From contig MCFE01000913.1 of assembly GCA_002104905.1 (NCBI GenBank), forward strand, positions 1-26,740: a stretch of DNA of 26,740 nucleotides. Direction: 5' to 3'. Origin of the DNA: Basidiobolus meristosporus CBS 931.73 (Eukaryota > Basidiobolomycota > Basidiobolomycetes > Basidiobolales > Basidiobolaceae). Position 1 is the first letter of the stretch; every line of letters starts with the position of its first letter. The notes under the pieces are model-generated. The model saw nothing but the letters and a program-made list of their open reading frames with translations, had not been told where the DNA came from and ran no database searches. Below are positions 1 to 10,477 of this stretch, piece after piece. The position numbers and the translations under genes are program-made.

Positions 1-700
1 GTTTTCACCCCATGCTAAAGCATCAATGAGGCTAATAGGTGCAGTAGCTGATGGGATAGATTCTGTGGCCCAGAGAGATCAGGAAATTGTCCAGAGACAG
101 AATGAGCAGATAACACATTTAGTGCAATTAGTATCCCAGGTAGAGAATGCAGTACCCAGGCTGCAAAGAGGGACCCAAGTAGCTCAATGCCACAGCCAAT
201 AATTGAGTCATTTCCCAAAGTAATAGCAGAGGAACACTGTATAGTCCTTGAGGACCCCAACAGTGTTCAATTATGAAGCCTACAAGATATCTATGACAGC
301 ATGGGAGGGAGATATTGTGGTGTATAAGCCCTAGCCCAAAAATCAAAGTCACAGAAGGTCCATGAAGTGTCTCAAGAATAGCAAAAATTATCCAAGGCAG
401 AAGAAGAAGGGTACCATAACTAGAAACCAGTGATGTTCTCAAGAGCTTATCACAACCAGAGCTGAAAGCTCAAAAGCATACAGCAAAGAAACCTCAGGTA
501 CAAAACAGATGTTTTCTCAGGGGTTGGAAGTGCCTTCAGTTGAGCAACACTCCAGCAAGGTATATGCTTGCAGAGAAAGGCAATTTGCCTACCTCACCCA
601 CTACATCCTCCATTGTAGGCAGAGTGGAGATCCCACTGGCAGATACTGCAACCGCATCAAGAACTCAAAAGACTATCACAACACCTGCAGTGGAATTTAG
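1..700 (+). pseudogene. Family X copy 1 (X1), segment a: 5' part of an unrecognised degenerate coding sequence
   Basis: The first bases carry an open stretch at 2-202 without a start codon in view. It is rich in Gln, Glu and Val and has hydrophobic residues at 3-4 spacing (I..V, I..L...V..V), so it looks like a coiled coil; it ends at TAA 200-202. The DNA of 1-260 matches the reverse complement of 22,737-22,900 plus 17,880-18,044 (shared core: an Ala-Val-Ala-Asp then Gln-Glu-Ile-Val stretch). 540-660 matches the reverse complement of about 16,960-17,060. The same family therefore lies on the minus strand further right. No catalytic motif or named domain is recognised. Stops interrupt all frames, so this copy is dead or is read only in pieces. 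The left end lies outside the window. Confidence 0.55.
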
Positions 701-1144
701 AAAACAAATGCTTACACCAAGAGATAGCAGCACATCTTTGAGAGCAGTGTTGTGCATCAACATTTAAAATTTAGCCAATTATATTCTGTTAGAAAATCTA
801 GCACACTTAATGATACTCCCTGATCCAAACATGACTTTAACAAAATTAGGAAAAGGCAGGCAGAATACCATCACAAAATCAGCTGAATTCCAAGTGTCTC
901 AGATCTGACAACTCTTATTATCTCATGTACTAGGAGTTGGGCAGACAAGCAGACATATTTTCCAAGTGGAGACTAGGCCTACCAGCATTCAATCCAAGTG
1001 CGGCAAATAGCTGCCCACTACTTCCATCAAAAATTGCAACTAGATATTTGAACAAAAAACACCAGCTGAATACCAGCTAAATACCATCAGAAAACCATCA
1101 GAGTACTGGCTGAAAATCAGATGAATTCCAAGCCTGAAAATTTT
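701..1144. other. Repeat-bearing stretch without a gene
   Basis: No open frame with protein-like content is visible. The stretch has no clear counterpart in X2, so it is probably part of the material inserted into X1. It holds a near-perfect 20-bp direct repeat (875-894 and 1113-1132, one mismatch) and several loose copies of a 'gctgaatacca'-like word near 1,060-1,090. Confidence 0.4.
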
Positions 1145-1503
1145 TATTGGGATGACTAATCCCAGTTATGGCTTATTTCATCTTATCTCAGAACCTATGA
1201 TTAGTTGTCACACCTGATCTGTTCCCATGTGGCCCTTATGTTATCAACTTACCTGCAAAGCCTCCCCAGATGATCAGTCATCTGAGATCTATCCACAACT
1301 TAGCATTTGCCAAGACATCAGCTAACTGATGATGCAATTGTCATTATCTTATGCACATATTGGATCCCTAACAGACTTCAATTAGTCCAGTCTCTTGGTA
1401 CCTACTGATGAAACTTGATCAAAAAAGTATGAATAAAATTTACTGAATCTTTTGGTTTGGTGTGTCTCAACCAAATCAAGATTATGTCTTAGGAAAATTA
1501 ACA
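1145..1503 (+). repeat. Candidate degenerate solo LTR (359 bp)
   Basis: The segment begins TATTGGGAT and ends TTAACA, close to the TGTT...AACA ends seen in the other LTRs here. It starts with an imperfect hairpin (gggatgactaatccc, 1149-1163) and has an AATAAA near 1432 in its right third. No convincing target-site duplication was found and no second copy lies in the window, so the boundaries are tentative. Confidence 0.35.
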
Positions 1504-1573
1504 TTGCAGCAATTGCGTTCCAGTTTCTACCTAAGCGTAGCATACCTAGCACCCCATAGGAATGATGATTGAT

Positions 1574-2077
1574 TGTTGAGGGATTGCCTCTGTTATATAC
1601 TTGTCTCACTGGCTAAGTAAATATTGATCATGGTGTTCCAGAAGGTTCCAGAGGTCAAATAGAAATCTTAATGACATCAGAATGAGCTAAAAATGCTCTA
1701 AGTAGGTGCCAGAAGGTTCTAAGAGACACAGCATATCCAACCAATCAGGAATCAGTGTTCTGAAACCTATGTAGCATAGGGATAACATAAATGGTATGAA
1801 GATGATGGGAGTTGTGACATAATTTAGTCATGTATTAACAGTACTGATGCAGGTACCTGCCTCATATAAAAGCACTGATATCAAGTAATCTTACATAAAG
1901 TGAGGGATAACCTATGCAATAAGGTAAGCAGGTGTGATAGTCATCTGGCTTATAGGATTGTACTGATCAAGTAAGACAAATGGGATAAGACTAAAATAAG
2001 GGTAGCAGAAAAATAGGGAAGTAGAAAATATGGGAATGTGCACATCTCTCAGTGGGTGTCACTATGCCACCAGTACA
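1574..2077 (+). repeat. Repeat Y, copy 1 (about 504 bp, LTR-like)
   Basis: The whole segment aligns with 8,985-9,480 in the same orientation: both begin TGTTGAGG and end TACA. Long shared blocks include 'cttaatgacatcagaatg' and 'gtcagtgggtgtcact' type words. A TATA-like box (tataaaag, 1865-1872) lies in the second half, as expected for an LTR promoter. TG...CA ends and the TATA box suggest an LTR, but no primer site follows. It interrupts family X copy 1. Confidence 0.6.
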
Positions 2078-2821
2078 CTACTACATACTCCTATATTGAC
2101 ACCTAGCCATGCTTGTTACCTTGAGCAAACTGATTCAGGCAAGTTTTTGATGCCTTTAGGCTCACCTTTGCCTTCTAAATTTTGTCTGCAGAGTGATAGT
2201 AATGAAGAAGAAGGGTTGCTGATGATATATGAGCCTATCTCCCCACCCAACAATACCTTGTATGTGCCCAGCAGAATCCTAATGTGTAATGAAACACTTG
2301 CAAAAAAAATGTCAAAAATACTTTATGGAGCCAAGTGAGCTCAGTCATAAATTTACTGGTGATTGATTCAATGTTGCAGCCAGAGAAGTGGCATACTTCC
2401 ATCAATATCACCAATGGGGGCTTAGAAAATCATCTGCTACATCTTGCCAATATTTTTTTAGGATGCAACTTCCCATGTACTTGGTACATATGGCAATCAT
2501 CATGCAGATGGCAACATATGATGCTTACACAATGGCAAATATTATAAGCAACTACAAAGCAACAGCTACTTTAGAATCATATATGACCATGTCTTTGTGT
2601 TGACACTTGATGTATGCATATCAGCCTTAATCTGCCATCCATCTTACCATATCAGTGCAGACATCTGATTGCAGTCTCACTGGTATCTTGGCCTAAATCA
2701 CCTTGCAACCTGGATATCTACCTGTATCCATTACTGGATTAATTGTTTATGCTATGCAGTGAGATTCTAGCTAATGACTGTCATGTCAAGGTGCATTTTA
2801 TTATCTGCACAGAGAAACCCC
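2078..2821 (+). pseudogene. Family X copy 1, segment b
   Basis: The part from about 2,540 to 2,821 aligns with the reverse complement of about 16,420-16,750 in X2. At protein level the pairs share a pattern of Ile-Ile, Asn-Tyr, Ala-Thr-Leu and Thr-Met-x-Leu. The first 260 bases (2,078-2,338) hold an open frame of up to 102 codons that begins inside repeat Y at 2,030; its counterpart in X2 is not clear, so it may be X or inserted DNA. The segment ends exactly at the target-site duplication of copia element A (2,817-2,821, ACCCC) and resumes at 7,510. Function unknown; frames are broken. Confidence 0.5.
2817..2821. repeat. Target-site duplication of element A (3' side)
   Basis: ACCCC here and ACCCC at 7,505-7,509 flank the LTRs directly. 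This is the 5-bp duplication expected of an LTR-retrotransposon integrase. Confidence 0.9.
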
Positions 2822-3190
2822 TGTTGCAATTTAAGAAGTGATTTGGATATAAGGAACTTATCAAGAAATAGTGATAATAGTTGAACTGTTGTTTATTCAC
2901 AAAGAAGCTCAGTATTTATACCTTTGTAGAAGTAATACAGCTGCAACACTAAGTAGGGAGGGTTTCTCAATATTCAGGAGCATTCTGTAACAGTTTCAGG
3001 GTTAGTACATAATGTTTGGTAATAGTGCTAATTTTATCCTGACTATAGGGGAATAATCATAAGATCATATATCTGGAGAAAGTGGCAAAGTTAAGGCAGT
3101 AAATGAGTCCTACAGTGACTAAGACTAGCCTAGAATTGTTAAGTAAATTTTTAGCTGCTGAATGATACCAAATAGTCCAATATTTCAACA
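2822..3190 (-). repeat. 3' LTR of copia element A
   Basis: 369 bp; begins TGTTGAAATA when read on the minus strand and ends TTGCAACA. It differs at six sites from the LTR at 7,136-7,504. The polypurine tract (GAGGGGGAG on the minus strand, 3,191-3,199) adjoins it. Confidence 0.95.
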
Positions 3191-6100
3191 CTCCCCCTCA
3201 ACTAAATAATTTCTTAATCCCAATTTCTCTCTAAGAATCTCAAACTGTGGCCTAGCTAGTGGTTTTGTCAATATGTCTGCCACCATTTTGTCAGTTGGGC
3301 AGTAAACCAGCTCCACTAAGTTATTTTCTACAGCTTCCCTCACAAAGTGATGCTGTATATCAATGTGCTTAGTTCTGGCACGATTAGTAGGATTTCTAGC
3401 TAATGAAATACAACTTTGATTATCCTTGTAAATACATGTTGGTTCACCTGAATTAAAACCTAAGTCTTTGAATAATTTTTGTAGCCATATAGCCTCCTTA
3501 GTTGCTTGACATGCAGCCATATATTTGGCTTCAGTTGTAGATAGTGCCACAGTTGGTTGTTTCTTGCAATTCCAAGTAATAGCTGCACCAGCATAAAGAA
3601 ATACATAGCCTGTGGTAAAGTGTCTGTCAATCAGATCCCTACCCCAATCTGAATCACTATAACCATCAAATTTTCGCCTATTAGCTGCTCCAGAGTATTC
3701 CAGTACCATATTTATGGTACCTTGTAGATATCTGAAAATCCACTTAACTGCTGCAATTTGATCTGATCCATAATTCTGCATGAATTGACTGACTATTCCA
3801 ACTGCTACTGCAATATCTGGACATGTAGACACCATCAAGTACATTAGGCTACCAACCATTGATTGATAGGGAAAGTTTTGGTCCATATTTGAGCTGTTTT
3901 CATCTATTACTGGCTGAGATTTGCTTAATTTCAGGTTATTGTCCATGGGGGTTGCTGCAGGCTTGCAATTTTCCATTTTGAAGCGTCTAAGAATGTCCCT
4001 GATGTACTTAGACTGATTCAGCACAATTTTCTGCGTAGGTATGTCAAATTTGACCTCAATTCCAAGAAAATAGCTCAATTTTCCAAGATCTTTCATCTCA
4101 AACTTGCTGAAGAGATCTGATTTTGTCTGTTTAAGTGCTCTTGATCACTTGTAGCTATAATTAGGTTGTCCACATAAAGAACTAGGAAGATCACACCCTT
4201 TTTGAGCTGTTTCACATATATACTGTGATCTGCAGTGCTACAAGAGAACCCAATTTACTCTAGATATGTGTCAATCTTGTTATACCATGCTCTGGGTGCC
4301 TGCTTAAGCCCATACAACAATTTTCAAAGTTTGCACACCTTATGGGGGCTTTTTGGATTGGTAAAACCTTCTGGTTGCTCTATATATATAGTTTCTTGCA
4401 AATCCCGATTTAGAAAGGCTGCTTTGACGTCCATTTGGTGTAGATCTAGACTGTGTACAGCTGCCAGGGCTAGAACTGTCCTAATAGAGTTAAACTTGGC
4501 AACCAGAGCAAATGTTTCCTTAAAGTCTAGTCCCTGGATCTGGGAATAGCCTTTAGCTACTAATCTAGCCTTGTACTTATCAATGGCACCATTTGAGGTT
4601 ATCTTGATCTTGTAGACCCATCTACATCCTATTGGCTTTCTCCCATTTGGTAAATCTACCAGTTCCCACATTTTTGCCTTGATCAGTGATTGGTACTCCT
4701 CCTGCATGGCTTGTTGCTACTTAGTAGCATCTGGACCTTGCATTGCCTGTTCCAGATTCTGAGGTTGGCACATAAGGCAAGATAAGCTTCTTCATGATCA
4801 TTGGATGTCTGCCACCAGGATCCAGGGGCATTTCTTATTCTGGTAGATCTCCTAACTGGGATAATCTGTTCTGATCTGGAACTGGTAGAAGTATCTTCCA
4901 TCTCTGGCTGGATTTGGTATGTATCTTCTTCATTTGTGTTGATTGCATCATCAGGCAGCTGGCCAATGATTTCTGTGGCTTTCTGATCTGAATTCTCCTC
5001 AAATACAACGTCCCTGCTCTTGATCAGCTTCTGAATTTTGCCATCATACACTCTATACCCTTTAGTATCTTCACAATACCCAAGAAAGATCCCTTTTCTA
5101 CTCTTTGGTTCCAACTTTGAGTGTTTTTTGTCAGAGATGTGATAAAAAACATCACTGCCAAAGATCCTGAGGTGCTGGAGATCTGGTTTTTTGCCTGTAT
5201 ATGCTTCAAAGGGTGTAAAATCACATAATGCTGTTGTTGGGCATCTGTTCTTGATGTATACAGCGGTAGCAACAGATTCAGCCCAAAACCTGTAGTCCAT
5301 TCCCTTATCACGTAGCATAGATCTTCCCATCTCTACAATTGTTCTATTTGCACGTTCTGCTACTCCATTTTGCTGTGGAGTATGAGGAACTGTGGTCTGT
5401 TGAAGTATACCAGTAGACAAGCAGTATTTTGCAAACTCCTTTGAGCAGTATTCTCCTCCATTGTCACTTTGTAGTACCTTCAATTTACACCCAGTTTGTG
5501 TTTCTGCCATGTTCTTGAAGTGCTTAAATGTCTCTAAAGCTTCATCCTTTGTTTTGAGGAAGTACACCCATGTATATCTTGTCTTGTCATCAATAAACGT
5601 CATAAAGTATCTCTTGGCTCCAAAGGACAGTGTTCTCATGGGGCCACATATGTCTGAGTGTACAATAGCCAATACTTTGGTGGTATTGATGCCTTCTGAG
5701 CTCTTGAAACGTTGCCTAGCTTGTTTGCCATATGAACATCCCTTACAAACATTCAATTTGATTGGAATTGAGTATTTTAGGCCCAAAACAAGCTGATTTT
5801 TCACCAATTGGCTCATTTTCTGCTCCCCTATGTGTCCTAGCCTCCTATGCCACGTCTCCCAGTTGGTTTCATCAGTTTCAGCAATGTTGACATACTCAGG
5901 TACAATGATCTTGCATTGTAACTTGTATATATTGTGATCTCTGATTCCCAAAGCAAATTTTTGTCCATTTTCACTCAATATTCAGCAGCTCAGCTTAGCA
6001 AAAACAAATTTCAGTCCCTGAGTAGTTGCTTTACTGACTGAGAGTAGGTTCTTAGCTATTCCAGGTACATAGAGTACGTCAGTCAGTTTTGCTGTTGTTG

Positions 6101-7099
6101 CCCCTGAGTTATCACTCATATTTAGTTGTATAGACCCACTGATGGTAGCTTCCAATGCAGAGTTATCTCCCAGATAAACCTTTCTTACGGGAATAGTCTT
6201 TAAGTTGCTGAACCAATCCTTTATACCACAAATATGCTGTGATGCTCCAGAGTCAATATACCATTCATTACTTCCGTTACTTGCACTCTCTTGTACAGTG
6301 ACAAATAACTGTTCATCAGTAGTTATATGGTTTGCCTGCTCTAGTTTCTGTTTTTTGTCTGCTTGTTTCTTCTTGCATTCTCTTGCCCAGTGTCCTGGCT
6401 TCTGACAGTAGTTACAGCAGCCAGGTTTTCTTTGGTTTTGTTGCTTTCCCTTCTTTTATGTATGCCTTTCTGAACTGAATAAAGCATTATCTTCAATTTT
6501 TCTGCTTGATCATAATGTCTGAGTTCTTCAAGGAGAAGTCTTCCTTTGACATAGTCTAAAGTCCAGTTGTCTTCTCTGCTTTCAAAAGAAAGTATGAGTG
6601 GCTCATACTCATCTGGTAGGCTGCAAAGCAGACAGAGTATCTTTTCTTCATCATCTACACCAGCATTAATACTGTAAAGTTCTTCTGCAAGTGTCTCCAT
6701 TCTGGTAATGAGTTGTAGCATGTCATCATCTGGCTTTTTTCTCATGTTGAAGAACTTTTGTTTCAAATAAAGCTTGCTTGATACTGACTTTGCTCTAAAG
6801 ATCTTCTCTAAGGACTCCCATGCTGCTTTGGCAGTATTTGAGGCATGGATTTGTCCAATGAAGGAGTCTTGCACATTGATGCATATTGCATTGAAGGCCT
6901 TTCTCTCCTTCTCTTGAAACTTCTCCACATCTTCTGCTGTTCCTTTGGGCTCAACTCCCTTTCCTGTTACTATGTTCCAAAGCTTTCTTTCCTCAAGGTG
7001 GATCTGCATCTTGATTCTCCAAAGTCTGTAGTTCTTCCCATCAAACCTCTCCTTTACAGGGAAGATGTTGGTATTGCTTTGTTTGCTGGTAGAAGTCAT
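3185..7099 (-). pseudogene. Inactivated copia gag-pol polyprotein gene of element A
   Basis: Relative to element B this gene has the following breaks. There is a one-base loss near 6,500 at the end of gag. A GAA-to-TAA stop lies at 6,456-6,458 and a TCA-to-TGA stop at 5,982-5,984, before the pre-integrase domain. A one-base loss lies near 4,766. A Trp-to-TAG stop is at 4,717-4,719, a stop at 4,324-4,326 and another at 4,255-4,257. The frame break near 4,129-4,135 is shared with B. The RT catalytic motif reads Tyr-Val-Asp-Asn (Asn codon 4,165-4,167) instead of YVDD. Pieces still open are gag (6,341-7,099), integrase (4,683-5,978), an RT part (4,324-4,707) and RT C-terminus with RNase H (3,185-4,096, 303 codons). 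Integrase still shows an HHCC finger and DDE residues. Autonomous activity is ruled out by the breaks, but the RNA ends needed for help in trans are intact. Confidence 0.95.
3191..3199 (-). other. Polypurine tract of element A
   Basis: The minus strand reads GAGGGGGAG directly next to the 3' LTR. This is the plus-strand DNA priming site used in reverse transcription. The same tract is found in element B at 22,353-22,361. Confidence 0.85.
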
Positions 7100-7121
7100 C
7101 TTTAGAATAGATTAAGGCAAT

Positions 7122-7135
7122 TGGGGCTCATAACC
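7122..7135 (-). other. Primer-binding site of element A (half-tRNA initiator-Met type)
   Basis: The minus strand reads GGTTATGAGCCCCA immediately after the 5' LTR. Its first 12 bases are complementary to the anticodon arm GGGCUCAUAACC of a yeast-type initiator tRNA-Met. They do not match a tRNA 3' end, so priming would use a cleaved half tRNA, as known for Drosophila copia and yeast Ty5. Confidence 0.75.
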
Positions 7136-7504
7136 TGTTGCAATTTAAGAAGTGATTTGGATATAAGGAACTTATCAAGAAATAGTGATAATAGTTGAAC
7201 TGTTGTTTATTCATAAAGAAGTTCAGTATTTATACCTTTGTAGAAGCAATACAGCTGCAACACTAAGTAGGGAGGGTTTCTCAATATTCAGGAGCATTCT
7301 GTAACAGTTTCAGGGTTAGTACATAATGTTTGGTAATAGTGCTAATTTGATCCTGACTATAGGGGAATAATCATAAGATCATATATCTGGAGAAAGTGGC
7401 AAAGTTAAGGCAGTAAATGAGTCCTACAGTGACTAAGACTAGCCTAGAATTGTTAAGTAAATTTTTAGCTGCTGAATGATACCAAATATTCCAATATTCC
7501 AACA
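7136..7504 (-). repeat. 5' LTR of copia element A
   Basis: 369 bp, TGTTG...CAACA ends, next to the primer-binding site on one side and the ACCCC duplication (7,505-7,509) on the other. The TATA box and AATAAA seen in element B's LTRs are preserved on the minus strand. Confidence 0.95.
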
Positions 7505-7509
7505 ACCCC
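7505..7509. repeat. Target-site duplication of element A (5' side)
   Basis: ACCCC, matching 2,817-2,821. Confidence 0.9.
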
Positions 7510-8418
7510 AGCCACAAGGAAGATAGAGAAGGAAGATTGCTGATTTTTCTGGTCACAATGGATGGTATTGCTGTCAGACATGTGGGCTTCAGGGGAGTTA
7601 CACCATAACTCACACACTAAAATATTATTCAAACATTAATATTAGGTACATTGTCTTTTTGCAGAGAGAATGTGCAGGAGTAAGCATTCAAATGCTGTAA
7701 AACTGATAAGAATTGACAAGATACTACTGATTATGTGCTACCCAAGGTATTTCTCATAAGCTCCAAGTCAAATTTATATGAATGTGCAACAGTAAAATTG
7801 AAATAGCAGCCCTTCTGAAGAAATTTCCACCCAGAGTACATTGGAAATTCTGGCAGTCATATACTGACATTGTATGGAAACTTATGCAGATATAGGTCAC
7901 CAATGCCAACTTGATGCATCTACAGCTTTTATGCAGGGAGTTTGTGGCAGGACTTGAGTGGTTATTCTACAAGTATAAGGCTCAAATTTTGGATTGCTGC
8001 CACCACTGCATCCATTTTCTACTTTATCTTTCATGGTCTGAGAGTACAGGACCTTGCCTCCCCTCTTGGGAGTTTTTTCTATGGAGTGGATGCGTGGGGA
8101 GATAAGAAGACCAGTAAGGTAGCAAGTAGCACTATATCTCAATCTTGTCAAAAATATAACCTTCAAGTCCATTATGGATATGGTGAGTTGTCACCTGGAG
8201 GACAGCCAGGAAGAGCTTGAGACTACTTTGGATAGTTGTCCACATTGAGCCACCTAGGTCTTTGGCATTAAGAAGCAAGGCTGCCCCAATGCATGGAAAT
8301 TAGTTAGGTAATGAATGTTGGGTTGGATGCAAAAAGCCACTAATTCTTATGAGGACAACTTTACCAAGGTATGCTAGGTTTCTCCTGGGTATAAAAAGCT
8401 TTTATACCATTCAGTACA
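7510..8418 (+). pseudogene. Family X copy 1, segment c
   Basis: Continues family X after element A. Blocks align with the reverse complement of X2: about 7,580-7,640 with 16,290-16,360, 7,890-8,020 with 15,760-15,900, and 8,160-8,400 with 15,370-15,640. The last block encodes, with frame breaks, a Gly-Trp-Met-Gln then Asp-Asn-Phe-Thr-Lys-Val-Cys motif and Ser-Pro-Gly-Tyr-Lys that is also readable in X2. The conserved peptide words across two copies with many silent differences suggest a real ancestral protein. I do not recognise the family. The segment stops at a 'gtaca' word (8,414-8,418), where a 1.06-kb insertion begins. Confidence 0.55.
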
Positions 8419-9480
8419 GTGTGGTGGTGTACAAGTCCAAGGGGAGATACATCCAGAACTTCTCAAGCATTTTGTGTGTAGGGTGCTCACTAAGTGCAAT
8501 AACCTCTGGCAAAAGCTCGCTAGAAATACTTGGGTTCTGTCACTACTCTAATGTAAAGGGGAATATAGCCACAAGCTTGTCAAGGGGAAACTATTGAGCT
8601 ATTTTCCCCAACTTAGTTGGCATCTTAACAAAAGTATATGCTGGGCTCAGCATCTTTTGAGATCACAATGTGCTAAAGCTTCCAAAGTCACAACAGTTGT
8701 ATACTCCACCAGCAAGGTCTTGATAAGAATGCATCTGTGGTTAATATTTACAAAGACAGAAAACTCTCTTTGTCTGTACAAGAACAAACTTAGGAAGAAT
8801 AAAATATAATAAAAGATACCTATTCTGGGTATTCCTCACAGGTAGTGCCTCCAAGGTCAGTTGGCTGTCAGCATGGTTTCCTGGGAGTGTCCTGTGATCT
8901 GGGATAGGAAGCTCAGGTAGCAGCAAGTAGTAGTAATTACATTAATCAACAGGTTGGTTTGTTGATAAAGGGATAATGATATAATGTTGAGGTATTGCCT
9001 CCCTTATATACTTTTCTCACTGGTCAGCTAATTACTAATCATTGTGTTACAGAAGGTTCCAAAGATCAATAGAATTCTTAATGACATCAGAATGTGCCAA
9101 GAATGTGCTAAGTAGAAGCAAGAAGGTTCTAAGTGGCACAGAACATCCAACTCATCAGGGATCAGTATTCTAAAACCTGTGCAACATGATACCTTATGAA
9201 TTGAAAATGTTAGGGATGGTGACATGGTTTGATCACATATCACAGGTCCTGGTGTGGATAATTGCCTATTATAGAAACACTGACATCTTGTAATCCAACA
9301 TAAAGTGAGGGATAACTAATGCAATAAATAAGCAGGTTTTGTGTTAGCTGGCTTATGGGATAGTACTGATTAGAAAAGACAGAAGGAATAAAACTAAAAT
9401 CAGGATCGTAGAGATTTAGGGAAGTGCAAAATATTGGAATGGACATATCTGTCAGTGGGTGTCACTGTGACCCTGCTACA
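8419..9480 (+). mobile_element. 1.06-kb insertion in family X ending in repeat Y, copy 2
   Basis: X2 (near 15,340-15,370) is continuous where X1 is interrupted here: X1 matches up to 'ccattca' before 8,414 and resumes at 'ggaatgtatac' after 9,480. The insertion is flanked by 'gtaca' (8,414-8,418) and 'ctaca' (9,476-9,480), a possible imperfect target-site duplication. Its right half, 8,985-9,480, is repeat Y (TGTTGAGG...TACA), in direct orientation with 1,574-2,077. Bases from about 8,830 to 9,060 also match the reverse complement of 14,362-14,580. The left part (8,420-8,830) has no recognisable coding and no second copy here. The class (truncated LTR element, solo LTR or other) is undecided. 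Confidence 0.55.
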
Positions 9481-10477
9481 TTGGAATGTATACAAACAAG
9501 AACCAGAGTGTACCCACAAGTGGAAATAGAGACCAGCAGGGAGAAGGACTATATTACCTAAGTACGAAAAAGTATTTTGCAGAGTTCAGCAAGATATACA
9601 TGACAAAAGTGGCAGTAACTAAGTGTAAGTTGGAAAGATGCTTATATTACCAGCAATACATGGTATATGGCAACTTTGCAAGTATCACAATGGAGGGCCA
9701 TAGGGTTGAAGTGATAGAATTATGTCCATTGCAATGGGTGTATGTTTATGTAGTGGTTAGCAAGCAAGAGGTCATAGTTTTTTTATTTGAGCCATATGCA
9801 AAATGTCCATTTAGGTAGTGGGTGGGCAAATAAGTTGGGATGACACTACCAGGGAATGTATCAATAGCACAATGGGAGGCAGCACAATGAAATAGCATTT
9901 GGTAAATTTGTAGAGTTGCATTATTCAGTGCTGGCTGTAGGCCACTTTACAGCTGTTATATTGCAAATAGAGGTCTACATCAAGGCCATTGAATTACAGT
10001 CAAGGTTCTTTCCATTTTAGGCATGTGGCTGTACCAACCAGATGTATCTGCTTAAATAAGTGTCGGTGATAGTAAAACCTATAGAATGCCATCCAAATTC
10101 TGTCAGTAGACCACTAAGAAAACATTAGATTTGTTGACCTCTATAGCAATAGAATTGGCCAGGCACCATCTTGATTCTGCCATAAGATTTAAAGAGGGTC
10201 AGGAGTTCCATGCTGATGGCATTGTGACAACAATATTGAGGGATGGTGACAGCTGAGTGAGACTGGATCCACCTGCACAATCAAATTATTTCTCACAGAT
10301 AAATGCTTGCACTTCTCTGGCACCTGATGCAGTAATTAATACCTCATACTACTTATCCACCCATGTGCACTTCTTTAGCCAGAATATTCCCAGAATGAAT
10401 TTAGAATGCTGACAATGTCTTCCTCCTATGGCTAGGATTTCTATTCATCTTTCAAGTTGTCCAGAGCACTATTATTA
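9481..10477 (+). pseudogene. Family X copy 1, segment d (3' part)
   Basis: After the Y insertion, family X resumes. 9,490-9,560 aligns with the reverse complement of about 15,290-15,350, which reads Gly-Arg-Arg-Asn-Ile-Leu-Ala-Tyr-Tyr in X2. 9,650-9,790 aligns with 15,060-15,190 (shared Gln-Gln-Tyr, Asn-Phe-Ala, Val-Ile-Glu), and 9,930-10,260 with 14,610-14,940. An open frame of 110 codons, 9,486-9,818, covers part of it; the Met at its start is not supported by X2. Similarity to X2 fades after about 10,290, and the segment runs into gypsy element C. Function unknown. Confidence 0.5.

Larger units (their letters stand above)
2822..7504 (-). mobile_element. Ty1/copia LTR retrotransposon A, full length but inactivated
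   Basis: A 4,683-bp element on the minus strand, bounded by two 369-bp LTRs with TGTTG...CAACA ends and by a 5-bp target-site duplication ACCCC (2,817-2,821 and 7,505-7,509). Gene order is gag, zinc knuckle, protease, integrase, RT, RNase H, which is the copia order. The two LTRs differ at six positions by eye, so it is older than element B at 18,045. Reading frames are broken many times. It is inserted in family X: the X2 copy near 16,430 is continuous across the corresponding point. Confidence 0.96.

Noticed and set aside
5461-5796. Open frame on the plus strand within element A (111 codons) and its mirror at 19,755-20,090 in B
   Set aside because: It is the antisense of the integrase gene; no independent protein features.
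3185-7099. Repeat-induced point mutation as the cause of A's changes
   Set aside because: The changes I checked are mainly at CpG and few enough to fit slow deamination; the CpA preference and density expected of classical RIP were not seen.
6845-7105. Open frame of 86 codons antisense to gag in A, and its mirror at 18,445-18,705
   Set aside because: Shadow of the gag reading frame; conserved only because gag is.
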